Shown here: piece by piece, positions 49,187-56,795 of the stretch
How the letters are laid out: each line of letters opens with the position of its first letter
Position numbering within the stretch: position 1 is the first letter of the stretch
Origin: Asanoa sp040676615
GTDB taxonomy: Bacteria > Actinomycetota > Actinomycetes > Mycobacteriales > Micromonosporaceae
Assembly (NCBI RefSeq): GCF_040676615.1
Contig: NZ_JBFAPI010000008.1
Coordinates: 124,001-188,000 of the forward strand
Direction of reading: 5' to 3'
DNA: 64,000 bases
The notes under the pieces: model-generated
The model's input: the letters and a program-made list of their open reading frames with translations, nothing else
What the model was told of the DNA's origin: nothing
Databases searched by the model: none
Position numbers and translations under genes: made by a program

Positions 49187-49675
49187 TCAGTAGGCCTTCA
49201 TCGCGTCGAACGGCTCGCCGCAGGCCCGGCACCGCCACAGCGCCTTGCAGGCGGTCGAGCCGAAGCGGCTGAGCTGCTCGGTCTCGGGCGAGCCGCAGTG
49301 CGTGCAGCGCACGGCGATGGTCAGGGCCACCGGCGGAGCCGGTGCGGTCGGCCCGGCGGCTCGGGTCGGGGCGGGTGGTGCGATGCCGGCGGCGGCCAGC
49401 TTGGCCCGCCCGTCCGGCGAGATCCAGTCGGTCGACCAGGCTGGCGCGAAGACTGTGCGCACGTCGTGGTCGGCGTGCCCGGCGGCGCGCAGCGCGGCGC
49501 CGATGTCGGCCCGGATCACCTCCATCGCCGGGCAGCCGGTGTAGGTCGGCGTGATCGTCACGGTGACGTGCCCGCTGTCGTCGGTCTCGACGTCGCGCAG
49601 GATGCCCAGCTCGGCGATGGTGACGACGCGCAGCTCCGGGTCGACGACCGTGGCCACCGCCTCGCGCGCCGTCAC
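49187..49675 (-). CDS. paaD: phenylacetyl-CoA epoxidase subunit PaaD
   Basis: The product is 162 residues. The MIP18/SufT-like domain (VVDPELRVVTIAELGILRDVE, PTYTGCPAMEVIRADI) is followed by a C-terminal zinc-ribbon segment, CTHCGSPETEQLSRFGSTACKALWRCRACGEPFDAMK, with the Cys pairs typical of PaaD. It is thought to help build the metal centre of the monooxygenase. GTG 49675 overlaps the paaC stop as GTGA. Confidence 0.95.
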   Translation of the reverse strand: MTAREAVATVVDPELRVVTIAELGILRDVETDDSGHVTVTITPTYTGCPAMEVIRADIGAALRAAGHADHDVRTVFAPAWSTDWISPDGRAKLAAAGIAPPAPTRAAGPTAPAPPVALTIAVRCTHCGSPETEQLSRFGSTACKALWRCRACGEPFDAMKAY

Positions 49676-50376
49676 CAGCGGGCTCCCGGATGGGCCCGGT
49701 GCAGCTCCTGCATCTCGGCCAGCAGCTCGACCAGGTGCTTGCGCTCGCCGGTCGGCTCGGCGACGGTGGCGGGCACGGTCAGCGTGGCCCGGCCGAGCAC
49801 GTCTTCCACGGTGGACGACCAGGGTGCCCGCAGGTCGGCGAACGCGACCGGGCCGCCCTCGCCGGCGAACAGGCCGGGTGTGTAGGGCCACAGGCCGTCG
49901 ATGGCGGCCTGCATGCGCTGGTGCGACTCGTCGGTGCCGTCGCCCAACCGCAGTGTCCACAGGGTGCTGTGGTCGAGGTGGTAGGCCGACTCCTTGCGGG
50001 CCTTGCCGGCGATCGCGGCCAGCCGCTCGTCACCGGCGCCGGCCAGGGCGTCGTAGAGCGGCAGCTGGAACGCGGAGAGCAGCAGCAGCTTGGCGATCAC
50101 CACGCCGAAGTCGGGCTCGGGCTGCTCGACCAGCCGGCAGTTGCGGAACGCGGCGGCATCGCGGGTGTAGGCCAGCGCGTCTTCGTCGCGGCCCGCGCCC
50201 TCCAGCTCGCCTGCGTAGGTGAGCAGCAGCCGCGCGGCGCCGAGCTGGTCGAGCGCGATGTTGGCCAGCGCGACGTCTTCTTCCATCTCCGGGCCGGCGG
50301 CATACCAGGCACCGAAGCGCTGGGCGGTGACGAGTGCGTCATCGCCGAGTCGGAGGACGTAGTCGACCGTGGTCAC
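49672..50376 (-). CDS. paaC: phenylacetyl-CoA epoxidase structural subunit PaaC
   Basis: The product is 234 residues and all helical. It has the ferritin-like fold of PaaC without a full metal site (LGDDALVTAQRFGAWYAAGPEMEEDVALANIALDQLGAA, KARKESAYHLDHSTLWTLRLGDGT). It pairs with PaaA as the catalytic core. The start overlaps the paaB stop. Confidence 0.95.
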   Translation of the reverse strand: MTTVDYVLRLGDDALVTAQRFGAWYAAGPEMEEDVALANIALDQLGAARLLLTYAGELEGAGRDEDALAYTRDAAAFRNCRLVEQPEPDFGVVIAKLLLLSAFQLPLYDALAGAGDERLAAIAGKARKESAYHLDHSTLWTLRLGDGTDESHQRMQAAIDGLWPYTPGLFAGEGGPVAFADLRAPWSSTVEDVLGRATLTVPATVAEPTGERKHLVELLAEMQELHRAHPGARW

Positions 50377-50654
50377 AGGTGCTTCGCTCCGTCGGGGACG
50401 TCGTAGAAGGTGGGGTGCCGGTAGACCTTGTCGGCGGCCGGGTCGAAGAACGCGTCCTTCTCGTCGGGGCTGGACGCGGTGATCGCGGTGGCCGGGACCA
50501 CCCAGATCGACACGCCCTCTTCCCGCCGGGTGTAGAGGTCGCGGGCGTTGCGCAGGGCCAACTCGGCGTCGGGCGCATGCAGGCTGCCCACGTGGGTGTG
50601 TGACAACCCGCGCCGGGGACGCACGAACACCTCGAACAACGGTTCACCGGTCAT
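50373..50654 (-). CDS. paaB: phenylacetyl-CoA epoxidase subunit PaaB
   Basis: The product is 93 residues. FEVFVRPRRGLSHTHVGSLHAPDAELALRNARDLYTRREEGVSIWVVPA is the PaaB signature. It bridges PaaAC dimers in the complex. ATG 50654 overlaps the paaA stop as ATGA. Confidence 0.95.
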   Translation of the reverse strand: MTGEPLFEVFVRPRRGLSHTHVGSLHAPDAELALRNARDLYTRREEGVSIWVVPATAITASSPDEKDAFFDPAADKVYRHPTFYDVPDGAKHL

Positions 50655-51703
50655 ACCGCCACCGCCTCCTGTCGCTTGGCGGCGTAGGCCGCGGCCGCCT
50701 CGCGTACCCAGGCGCCTTCGGAATGGGCCCGGCGGCGATGGGCCATCCGTTCGGTGTTGCAGGGGCCGTCGCCCTTGATCACCCGCATCAGCTCGTCGAA
50801 GTCGGGCGCGCTGAAGTCGTGTGCCTGCCGCTCGTCGTTCCAGCGCAGGTCGGGGTCGGGAATCCGCAGGCCGAGCACGCCGGCCTGCTGGACGCACATG
50901 TCGACGAAGCGTTGCCGCAACTCGTCGTTGGAGAACCGCTTGATCTTCCAGGCCATCGACTGCTCGGAGTGGGTCGAGTCGGTGTCGGGCGGCCCGAACA
51001 TGGCCAGCGACGGGTACCACCAGCGGTCGATCGCGTCCTGGGCCATCTCGTGCTGGGCCGGGGTGCCGTGCGAGAGCGTGTGCAGGATCTCGTAGCCCTG
51101 CCGCTGGTGGAAGGACTCCTCCTTGCAGATCCTGATCATCGCGCGCGCGTAGGGCCCGTAGGAGCAGCGGCACAGCGGCACCTGGTTGACGATCGCGGCG
51201 CCGTCGACGAGCCAGCCGATCGCGCCGATGTCGGCCCAGGTCAGCGTCGGGTAGTTGAAGATCGAGCTGTATTTCTGGCGGCCGTCGAGAAGCAGGCCGA
51301 CCAGTTCTTCGCGGGTGACTCCGAGGGTCTCGGCGGCCGCGTAGAGGTAAAGGCCGTGGCCGGCCTCGTCTTGCACCTTGGCCAGCAGGATCGCCTTGCG
51401 CTTGAGCGAGGGCGCCCGGGTGATCCAGCTGCCCTCGGGCTGCATTCCGATGATCTCGGAGTGGGCGTGCTGGGCGATCTGCCGGACCAGGCCGCGCCGG
51501 TAGGCGTCGGGCATCCAGTCGCGGGGCTCGATCTTCTGGTCGGCCGCGATCACCGCGTCGAAGTAGTCCTGAAGTGCCGCCGGGTCGCCTTCGACCCGAC
51601 CATGGTGCGCGGCGGCGCGCAGCGCCGCTTCGGCGGCCTCGACCTGCCCGAGGAGACCACCGTCGGACCCGGCATCCGGGCCGGCGAAGTCATTCCCGTA
51701 CAC
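50651..51703 (-). CDS. paaA: phenylacetyl-CoA epoxidase catalytic subunit PaaA
   Basis: The product is 350 residues from GTG 51703, preceded by GGTGGG; the frame remains open to 51823 but that extension overlaps the likely operator and does not resemble PaaA. The di-iron site is in the helices KVQDEAGHGLYLY (DExxH) and RICKEESFHQRQGYE (ExxxH). MQPEGSWITRAPSLKRKAILLA and HGTPAQHEMAQDAIDRWWYPSLAMFGPPD are family landmarks. The subunit binds phenylacetyl-CoA and forms the 1,2-epoxide with O2. It is the first gene of the operon. Confidence 0.95.
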   Translation of the reverse strand: MYGNDFAGPDAGSDGGLLGQVEAAEAALRAAAHHGRVEGDPAALQDYFDAVIAADQKIEPRDWMPDAYRRGLVRQIAQHAHSEIIGMQPEGSWITRAPSLKRKAILLAKVQDEAGHGLYLYAAAETLGVTREELVGLLLDGRQKYSSIFNYPTLTWADIGAIGWLVDGAAIVNQVPLCRCSYGPYARAMIRICKEESFHQRQGYEILHTLSHGTPAQHEMAQDAIDRWWYPSLAMFGPPDTDSTHSEQSMAWKIKRFSNDELRQRFVDMCVQQAGVLGLRIPDPDLRWNDERQAHDFSAPDFDELMRVIKGDGPCNTERMAHRRRAHSEGAWVREAAAAYAAKRQEAVAV

Positions 51704-52027
51704 CCCACCAGTGTTACAGCTTCCCGACACACAAGCCAGCATCTGTAACAAACCCGTGGCGTGCACTAACGCTGGGTAACTGAATCTATGCCGTCCGCGC
51801 ATAAAGACATCCACTTTGGACAATGAGCTGCGTCACCCGCAGACTAAGATTTCCTTAACTGGAAGGCTGAATGCCACCAAAACCGGGCGATCTCGGGCCG
51901 CTTACGGAAATTCCACCCGTGCCATCGCGTTACCGAGCGCCGTAGACTTCACCGCGGTAGATCGCCACCCCCGCGATCAATTACCGAGAGCCACCCCCGG
52001 CCTGAAAACAACCGGAGATCACCCCTC
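51704..52027. other. intergenic region between paaA and beta-lactamase-like genes
   Basis: 324 bp. The left part is the paa leader with a long-spaced inverted repeat. The middle (51770-51960) is the most AT-rich stretch nearby and should hold both divergent promoters, for example TAACTG or TTAACT around 51775-51860, but I cannot fix them. GGAG about 10 bases before 52028 is the likely SD for the rightward gene. No ORF or RNA gene is recognised. Confidence 0.5.
51712..51750. promoter_or_regulatory. candidate operator upstream of paaA
   Basis: TGTTACAG (51712-51719) and CTGTAACA (51743-51750) are exact reverse complements separated by 23 bases; the first arm starts 9 bases before the paaA GTG. 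The spacing is about three helical turns between arm centres. It differs from the palindromes I know for PaaR regulators. Confidence 0.4.
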
Positions 52028-52993
52028 ATGCGTCCTCGCGTGGTTATGGTGCTCGCTCTCGCCGCTATGTTGCTCGGCGGCGTGCTCCTGGTGCCCGCGG
52101 CAGTTGCCCAGATCAAAGACGACGGCGGCAGCAGCACCGCGGCGGCAACCGCACCTCCGCCCACGATCGCCCCAAAGGTGGTCGAGCCACCCCAACCGAC
52201 GCTGGCCCCCGGCCCGGTCTCGGTGAAGGTCGACGGCTTTTACTCCTGGGCGCTGATGGACCTCAAGACCGGCAAGATCTCCGGCTCGAAGAACAGCGCG
52301 ACGCAGACCAGTTCCACCGAGTCGATGATCAAGACGTGGATCGTCTCCGACTATCTGCGCCAGCTCGACACGAAGGGCGGCACGCTCACCAAGGGCGTCC
52401 AGGCCGCGATCCAGGGTGCGATCCGGGACAGCAACGACGACGACGCCGGCCTCATCAACAAACTCGGCGGTGGCACGGCCCAGACCAGGCGGATGATCAG
52501 CTGGTGCGGCCTGAAGAACACCCACCTCGGCACCGTCCCCGGATATGTCGGCTGGTGGAGCTTCACCGAGATGTCGGCGCAAGACGTGACCCGGCTCGGC
52601 AACTGCATCCAGTCCGGCAAGGCGGCCGGCAAGAAATACACCCCCATGGTGCTCAGCGAGATGAGCAAGGTCCGCGGCAACGTCGCCGACCAGCAGAAAT
52701 CGCAAGGCGGCGGCCGCTGGGGGATCATCGACGGCCTGCCCAAGGAGATCGTCGCCAAGCAGGGCCCGATCAGCATCAAGAACGGCTGGACCCAGCTCGT
52801 CTACGACGGCAACTGGCACATCAGCTGCATGGCCATCAGCAAGTCGTGGGTGCTCGCCGTGCAGACCCGCTACCCGGCCTCGCAGCCGCTGTCCGTCGGC
52901 GCCAAGGTGTGCCAGGACACGGCCACGCAGTTGGTCACCCCCAAGGTCGGCGCAGCGCTGCGCGTCCCCTCCTCCAGCAGCACCCAAGGCTGA
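52028..52993 (+). CDS. secreted class A beta-lactamase-like serine hydrolase, copy 1
   Basis: The product is 321 residues with signal sequence MRPRVVMVLALAAMLLGGVLLVPAAVAQ and a Thr/Pro-rich spacer. The penicillin-recognising fold is seen by its motifs: S99-x-x-K102 (ESMIK), the SDN equivalent RDSNDDDAG, where the third position is Asp instead of Asn, and the KTG equivalent IKNGW near residue 250. It has extra length (GYVGWWSF, RGNVADQQKSQGGG) absent from the two downstream copies. No ExxLN omega-loop motif is seen, so a DD-peptidase or esterase activity is as likely as a lactamase. It is the first of three tandem paralogs; the next begins 4 bases on. Confidence 0.82.
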   Translation: MRPRVVMVLALAAMLLGGVLLVPAAVAQIKDDGGSSTAAATAPPPTIAPKVVEPPQPTLAPGPVSVKVDGFYSWALMDLKTGKISGSKNSATQTSSTESMIKTWIVSDYLRQLDTKGGTLTKGVQAAIQGAIRDSNDDDAGLINKLGGGTAQTRRMISWCGLKNTHLGTVPGYVGWWSFTEMSAQDVTRLGNCIQSGKAAGKKYTPMVLSEMSKVRGNVADQQKSQGGGRWGIIDGLPKEIVAKQGPISIKNGWTQLVYDGNWHISCMAISKSWVLAVQTRYPASQPLSVGAKVCQDTATQLVTPKVGAALRVPSSSSTQG

Positions 52994-52996
52994 GCG

Positions 52997-53947
52997 TTGA
53001 CTAAATCCTCCAAGCCGCGCCGGGCCCGGCGCGCCACCACCCTCATCGCATTTGTCGTCGTACTCGCCGCCCTTGGCGTCGCCGGGTTGCGGCTCTGGCC
53101 CGGGTCGCCGCTGGCCGCCAAGGCGGCCGCGCGCTGGGAGAGTCAGCCCGGCTTCGCCGGCGCCACCGGCGATGCCGAGCCCGACGACGCGTCGCCGACC
53201 ACCGCGCCGCCGGTCAAGCCGACGCCCGAACTCGAACCGCTGCCGGTCGCGGCGACCGACGTCAAGATCGACCACACCGGCTGGTACTCGTGGGCCCTGC
53301 TGGACACCCGTACCGGCAAGATGTCCGGCCCGGCCGACCGCAGCGACCTGAGCACCACCGCGTCGCTGATCAAGTCGTGGATCGGCGCCGACTACCTGCG
53401 CCGCTCGGCCGAGCAGGGCACCACGCCCAGCGCCTCGCGGATGGCCCAGGTCGAGACGATGATCAGGGACAGCAACAACGAGGCCGCGCAGTCGCTCTAC
53501 GAGGCCGACGGCGGCGCTCCGGCGATCAAGCGGTTGATCTCCATGTGCAAGCTGAAGGACAGCAAGGTCGCGGCCGACGGCGGATGGAGCCGCACGCTGC
53601 TCTCCCCCGCCGACATCACCCGGCTCGGCGCCTGCATCGCCAACGGCACGGCGGCCGGCCCGAAGTGGACCGACTACCTGCTCGACCAGATGCGCGCGGT
53701 GCGCGGCACCGGCGACTTCGGCATGCGCAAGGCGTTCCCGGCGGCCGAGCAGAAGCAGATCGCGATCAAGAACGGCTGGGTCGACCGGACGGCCGAGCAG
53801 GAATACCACGTGAGCTGCATGGCGATCGGCGACGGCTGGGTGATCGGCGTGATGGCCAAATACGAGATCAACAAGGGCTACGAGTACGGCGCGAACATCT
53901 GCAAGCAGGTCGGCGTGCAACTCCGCGCCGCGGCGTCGAAGGGCTAG
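52997..53947 (+). CDS. membrane-anchored class A beta-lactamase-like protein, copy 2
   Basis: The product is 316 residues from TTG 52997, 4 bases after copy 1 (AAGG about 10 bases upstream). The N-terminus KSSKPRRARRATTLIAFVVVLAALGVAGLRLWPG is basic then hydrophobic with no cleavage site, so it is probably a signal anchor. S123-x-x-K126 (ASLIK), SNN in IRDSNNEAA and KNG in IAIKNGWVD form the active-site set. No acidic omega-loop residue is seen. It is about 60% identical by eye to copy 3. Confidence 0.82.
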   Translation: MTKSSKPRRARRATTLIAFVVVLAALGVAGLRLWPGSPLAAKAAARWESQPGFAGATGDAEPDDASPTTAPPVKPTPELEPLPVAATDVKIDHTGWYSWALLDTRTGKMSGPADRSDLSTTASLIKSWIGADYLRRSAEQGTTPSASRMAQVETMIRDSNNEAAQSLYEADGGAPAIKRLISMCKLKDSKVAADGGWSRTLLSPADITRLGACIANGTAAGPKWTDYLLDQMRAVRGTGDFGMRKAFPAAEQKQIAIKNGWVDRTAEQEYHVSCMAIGDGWVIGVMAKYEINKGYEYGANICKQVGVQLRAAASKG

Positions 53948-54023
53948 ATCGAGAAGTCTCGGGCGCTCGGCGTATCGGGTCGATAACCTAGCGTGGTTGA
54001 TCCTTTGACCGGCGGGGCTGACC

Positions 54024-54947
54024 TTGAGCACGAGTCACAAGCGCCGCCGGAGCGGCCGCGCCACGACAGTGATTGCCATAGTTGTCGTTCTCGCCGCCTT
54101 GTGCGTCGCGGGGCTGCGACTGTGGCCCGGATCGTCGTTCGCCGTGCGGGTCACGGCCCGCTGGCGGAGCGCGCCGGTGGTCGGGGGTGCGCTGGAGAAA
54201 TCCGGCCTCCTGCCGGCCAGGCCGCAGCCGGAACGTGGGCCGCTGCCGCTGAAGGCGACCGACATCAAGATCATTCAGAGCGGCTGGTTCTCCTGGGCGC
54301 TGCTGGACACCCGTACCGGCGCGCTCTCCGGTCCGGACGACCGCGATGTGGTGAGCACCACCGCGTCACTGATCAAGCCGTGGATCGCGGCCGACTTCCT
54401 GCGCCGCACGGCCGACCGGGGCCTGACGCCGAGCGAGGAGGATCTGGAGCAGATCGAGTCGATGATCCGCGACAGCGACAACGAGGCAGCCGACGCGCTC
54501 TACATCGAAGACGGCCGCGACGATTCCATCCGGCGGTTGATCTCGACGTGCGGGCTGGTGGACAGCCGAGTCGCCGACGACCTCGGCTGGAGCCGCACGC
54601 TGATCTCGGCGGCCGACATCACCCGGCTCGGGGCCTGCATCGCGGACGGGCGGGCGGCCGGTCCGAGATGGACCAGCTATCTGCTCGACCAGATGCGCGC
54701 GGTCACCGGCACCGGCGACTTCGGCGTCCGCAAGGCGTTCCCGGCGGACCAGCAATCGAAGATCGCCATCAAGAACGGCTGGGTCGACCGCGACGAGGAG
54801 CAGGAGTACCACGTCAGTTGCCTGGCGATCGGCGACGGCTGGGTGGTCGGCGTGGTGACCAGATATCAGATCGACAAAGGCTACGAGTACGGCGCCAGGA
54901 TCTGTGAGCTGGTCGGCCAGCAGCTACGCCAGGCCGCCGGCGGATAA
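54024..54947 (+). CDS. membrane-anchored class A beta-lactamase-like protein, copy 3
   Basis: The product is 307 residues from TTG 54024. It has a signal anchor (KRRRSGRATTVIAIVVVLAALCVAGLRLWPG). It has the most canonical motifs of the trio: S115-x-x-K118 (ASLIK), a true SDN in IRDSDNEAADALY and KNG in IAIKNGWVDRDEEQEYH. It is separated from copy 2 by 76 bp containing TAACCT/TAGCGT, a possible separate promoter. It faces outside the cell. Substrate unknown; peptidoglycan or an ester is plausible. Confidence 0.82.
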   Translation: MSTSHKRRRSGRATTVIAIVVVLAALCVAGLRLWPGSSFAVRVTARWRSAPVVGGALEKSGLLPARPQPERGPLPLKATDIKIIQSGWFSWALLDTRTGALSGPDDRDVVSTTASLIKPWIAADFLRRTADRGLTPSEEDLEQIESMIRDSDNEAADALYIEDGRDDSIRRLISTCGLVDSRVADDLGWSRTLISAADITRLGACIADGRAAGPRWTSYLLDQMRAVTGTGDFGVRKAFPADQQSKIAIKNGWVDRDEEQEYHVSCLAIGDGWVVGVVTRYQIDKGYEYGARICELVGQQLRQAAGG

Positions 54948-54976
54948 ATCGATTCTCGGCCGGGCGCGCGCGGTGG

Positions 54977-54982
54977 TAGACA
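54977..54982 (+). promoter_or_regulatory. -10 box, leaderless promoter of MDMPI gene
   Basis: TAGACA, 6 bases before GTG 54989, with no SD between. Confidence 0.35.
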
Positions 54983-54988
54983 GCCGCC

Positions 54989-55750
54989 GTGAACTTTTCC
55001 GACCACTTGCGCTTGATCGACGAGCGATCGGTCGCGTTCTGCGCCGCCGTCGCCGCCGCACCGAGCCTTGACGTGTGGGTGCCGACCTGTCCCGAGTGGA
55101 CGCTGTTCGATCTCGCCCGGCACATCGGCGAGGGGCGTTGGGCCTGGGCGGCCACCGTCGCCGCCGGGCCGGACGCGACGGGCAAGGCCACCGCGTCGGA
55201 CGCTCCGGCCGCGCCCGACGATCGAGCGGCCCTGCTCGACTGGCTGGCCGCGGCGACGCACGCCCTCGTTTCCGCGCTTTCGGAAGCTGGCCCGGACCGG
55301 GGTTGCTGGACCTGGTGGGGCACCTCCCAGTCGCCGCAGAACTGTGCCGCCGTGGCCCGGCACCAGCTGCAGCAGATGGCGGTGCACACCTACGACGCCC
55401 AGCTCGCCATCGGGGCAGTTGCGTCGATTCCGGACGATGTGGCTCTCGACGGCGTCGAGGAGTTCGTCTTCACCTGCTGCACCGGGGATTCCTGGCCGCA
55501 CAAGCCCGCGACGATCGACTATCACGTCACCGACGGGGGCTCCTGGCGCCTCTGGCTGCTGGCCGAGGGCGCGCGGGCGGCCCGCCTCCCCGCATCCGGC
55601 GCCACGGTCACCGACCCGGCCGACGCGTCCGCCGCTGGCACAGCGACTGAGCTGGTGCTGTTCCTGCATGGCCGCGCCCCGCTCGACTCGCTCGAGGTCG
55701 AGGGCGACCGGGGTGTGTTCGACCTGCTGGTGGCCTGGGAACCGGCTTAG
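54989..55750 (+). CDS. mycothiol-dependent maleylpyruvate isomerase-family protein
   Basis: The product is 253 residues. The DinB-like four-helix domain is at 1-150. WVPTCPEWTLFDLARHIGEGRWAW has the first metal-binding His, and ARHQLQQMAVHTYDAQL has the second region (MAVHxxDA in place of the usual ETAVHRWDA). The C-terminal half is the MDMPI C-domain (ATELVLFLHGRAPLDSLEVEGD). The family uses mycothiol, found only in actinomycetes. The true substrate is rarely known. GTG 54989 is chosen on the -10 box 6 bases upstream. Confidence 0.85.
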   Translation: MNFSDHLRLIDERSVAFCAAVAAAPSLDVWVPTCPEWTLFDLARHIGEGRWAWAATVAAGPDATGKATASDAPAAPDDRAALLDWLAAATHALVSALSEAGPDRGCWTWWGTSQSPQNCAAVARHQLQQMAVHTYDAQLAIGAVASIPDDVALDGVEEFVFTCCTGDSWPHKPATIDYHVTDGGSWRLWLLAEGARAARLPASGATVTDPADASAAGTATELVLFLHGRAPLDSLEVEGDRGVFDLLVAWEPA

Positions 55751-55913
55751 GTCGGGTCCTGTCGATCATCGTGAGCCGAGACGGAGTCCAGATGTCGTGT
55801 GGTGGCGGCTCGGGATTGCCGGGATACCAGTGTTGTATCTCGGTGATCCCGAGACGCCGCCAGGCGGCATCTGGGCCCGTCGCAGGCCGCGAGGATCGAC
55901 CGGACCCGGCCTA
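55748..55913. repeat. 166-bp imperfect palindrome, stop codon to stop codon
   Basis: The two 80-base halves are about 80% identical as inverted copies. The outer ends are TAGGTCGGGTCC and its partner TAGGCCGGGTCC; GTCGATC at 55761-55767 pairs with GATCGAC at 55894-55900. The centre pairs CTCGGGAT (55809-55816) with ATCCCGAG (55846-55853) and GATAC/GTATC around a 7-base loop (55828-55834). Each end contains the TAG stop codon of a convergent gene. It may be a bidirectional terminator of unusual length, or a decayed inverted repeat element. Confidence 0.8.
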
Positions 55914-56759
55914 GTCGGTGTAGAAGACCGGGCCGTTCGGTGGCAGTTCGGGCGCCTCGCCGGTCGCGGCGGCGCGGCGGGCGAACTCGCGCAGCCCGGC
56001 GATCTGGCGCTCGCCGAGGGAGAAGTCGAGCACCCGGAAATACGAGGCGAGGGTTTCGGCGTCGAACGGCTCCCAGCGGGCGGCCGCGGCGGCCGCCTCG
56101 TCGAGTTCCGACAGGCACAGTTCGCGCGACCGCAGGAATGCCTCGTGCACCTCTTTGAGCTGCCCGGGGTGGTTGTCGGCGAACTCCCGGCGGGCGGCCC
56201 AGACGGCGAAGACCATCGGCAGCCCGGTCCACTCGCGCCAGGCCTGGCCGAGGTCGGTCACGGTCAGGCCGCGCCGCGGCGCCTCGTAGAGCGAGCGGAG
56301 CGCGACGTCGCCGATCAGCACCGCCGCGTCTGCCTCCAGCAGCATCTGGGTCAGGTCGGGCGGGCAACGGAAATAGTCGGGTGTGACGCCGTAACGCTGG
56401 GCGAGCAGCATCTGGGCCAGCAGCACGCCCGTCCGCGAGGTCGAGCCCAGCGCCACCCGAGCGCCGTCGAGGTCGGCGAGCGGCTTGGTGGAGACGATGT
56501 TGACCGACAGCACCGGCCCGTCGCTGCCGACCGCGAGGTCGGGCAGGAGCACCAACTCGTCGGCGTGCCGCAGGTATTCGAGCAGGGAGATCGGGCCGAC
56601 GTCGAGGTCACCGGCGACCAGGGCGGCGTTGAGCCGCTCCGGCGAGTCCTTGTGCAGGTCGACGTCGAGGAGGGCGCCCGAGCGCATCAGGCCCCAGTAG
56701 ATCGGAAGACAGTTCAGGAACTGGATGTGACCGACTCGGGGTCTGCGGATCTCGCTCAT
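55911..56759 (-). CDS. mqnA: chorismate dehydratase
   Basis: The product is 282 residues with a periplasmic-binding-protein-like fold. RVGHIQFLNCLPIYWGL at 9-25, DVGPISLLEYLRH, GSTSRTGVLLAQMLLAQRYG and AAVLIGDVALR are the MqnA signatures. It removes water from chorismate to give 3-enolpyruvylbenzoate, the first step of the futalosine pathway whose MqnC step is encoded 12 kb away. The start is 36 bp downstream of the MFS stop. Convergent with the MDMPI gene, with the long palindrome between them. Confidence 0.94.
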   Translation of the reverse strand: MSEIRRPRVGHIQFLNCLPIYWGLMRSGALLDVDLHKDSPERLNAALVAGDLDVGPISLLEYLRHADELVLLPDLAVGSDGPVLSVNIVSTKPLADLDGARVALGSTSRTGVLLAQMLLAQRYGVTPDYFRCPPDLTQMLLEADAAVLIGDVALRSLYEAPRRGLTVTDLGQAWREWTGLPMVFAVWAARREFADNHPGQLKEVHEAFLRSRELCLSELDEAAAAAARWEPFDAETLASYFRVLDFSLGERQIAGLREFARRAAATGEAPELPPNGPVFYTD

Positions 56760-56795
56760 GGTGTCTTCACCGTATCCCGAGCAGTGGGACGGCGC

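Noticed and set aside
51704..51823. 40-residue N-terminal extension of PaaA
   Set aside because: It would cover the inverted repeat and has no PaaA-like sequence; GTG 51703 has an upstream SD and fits the family length.
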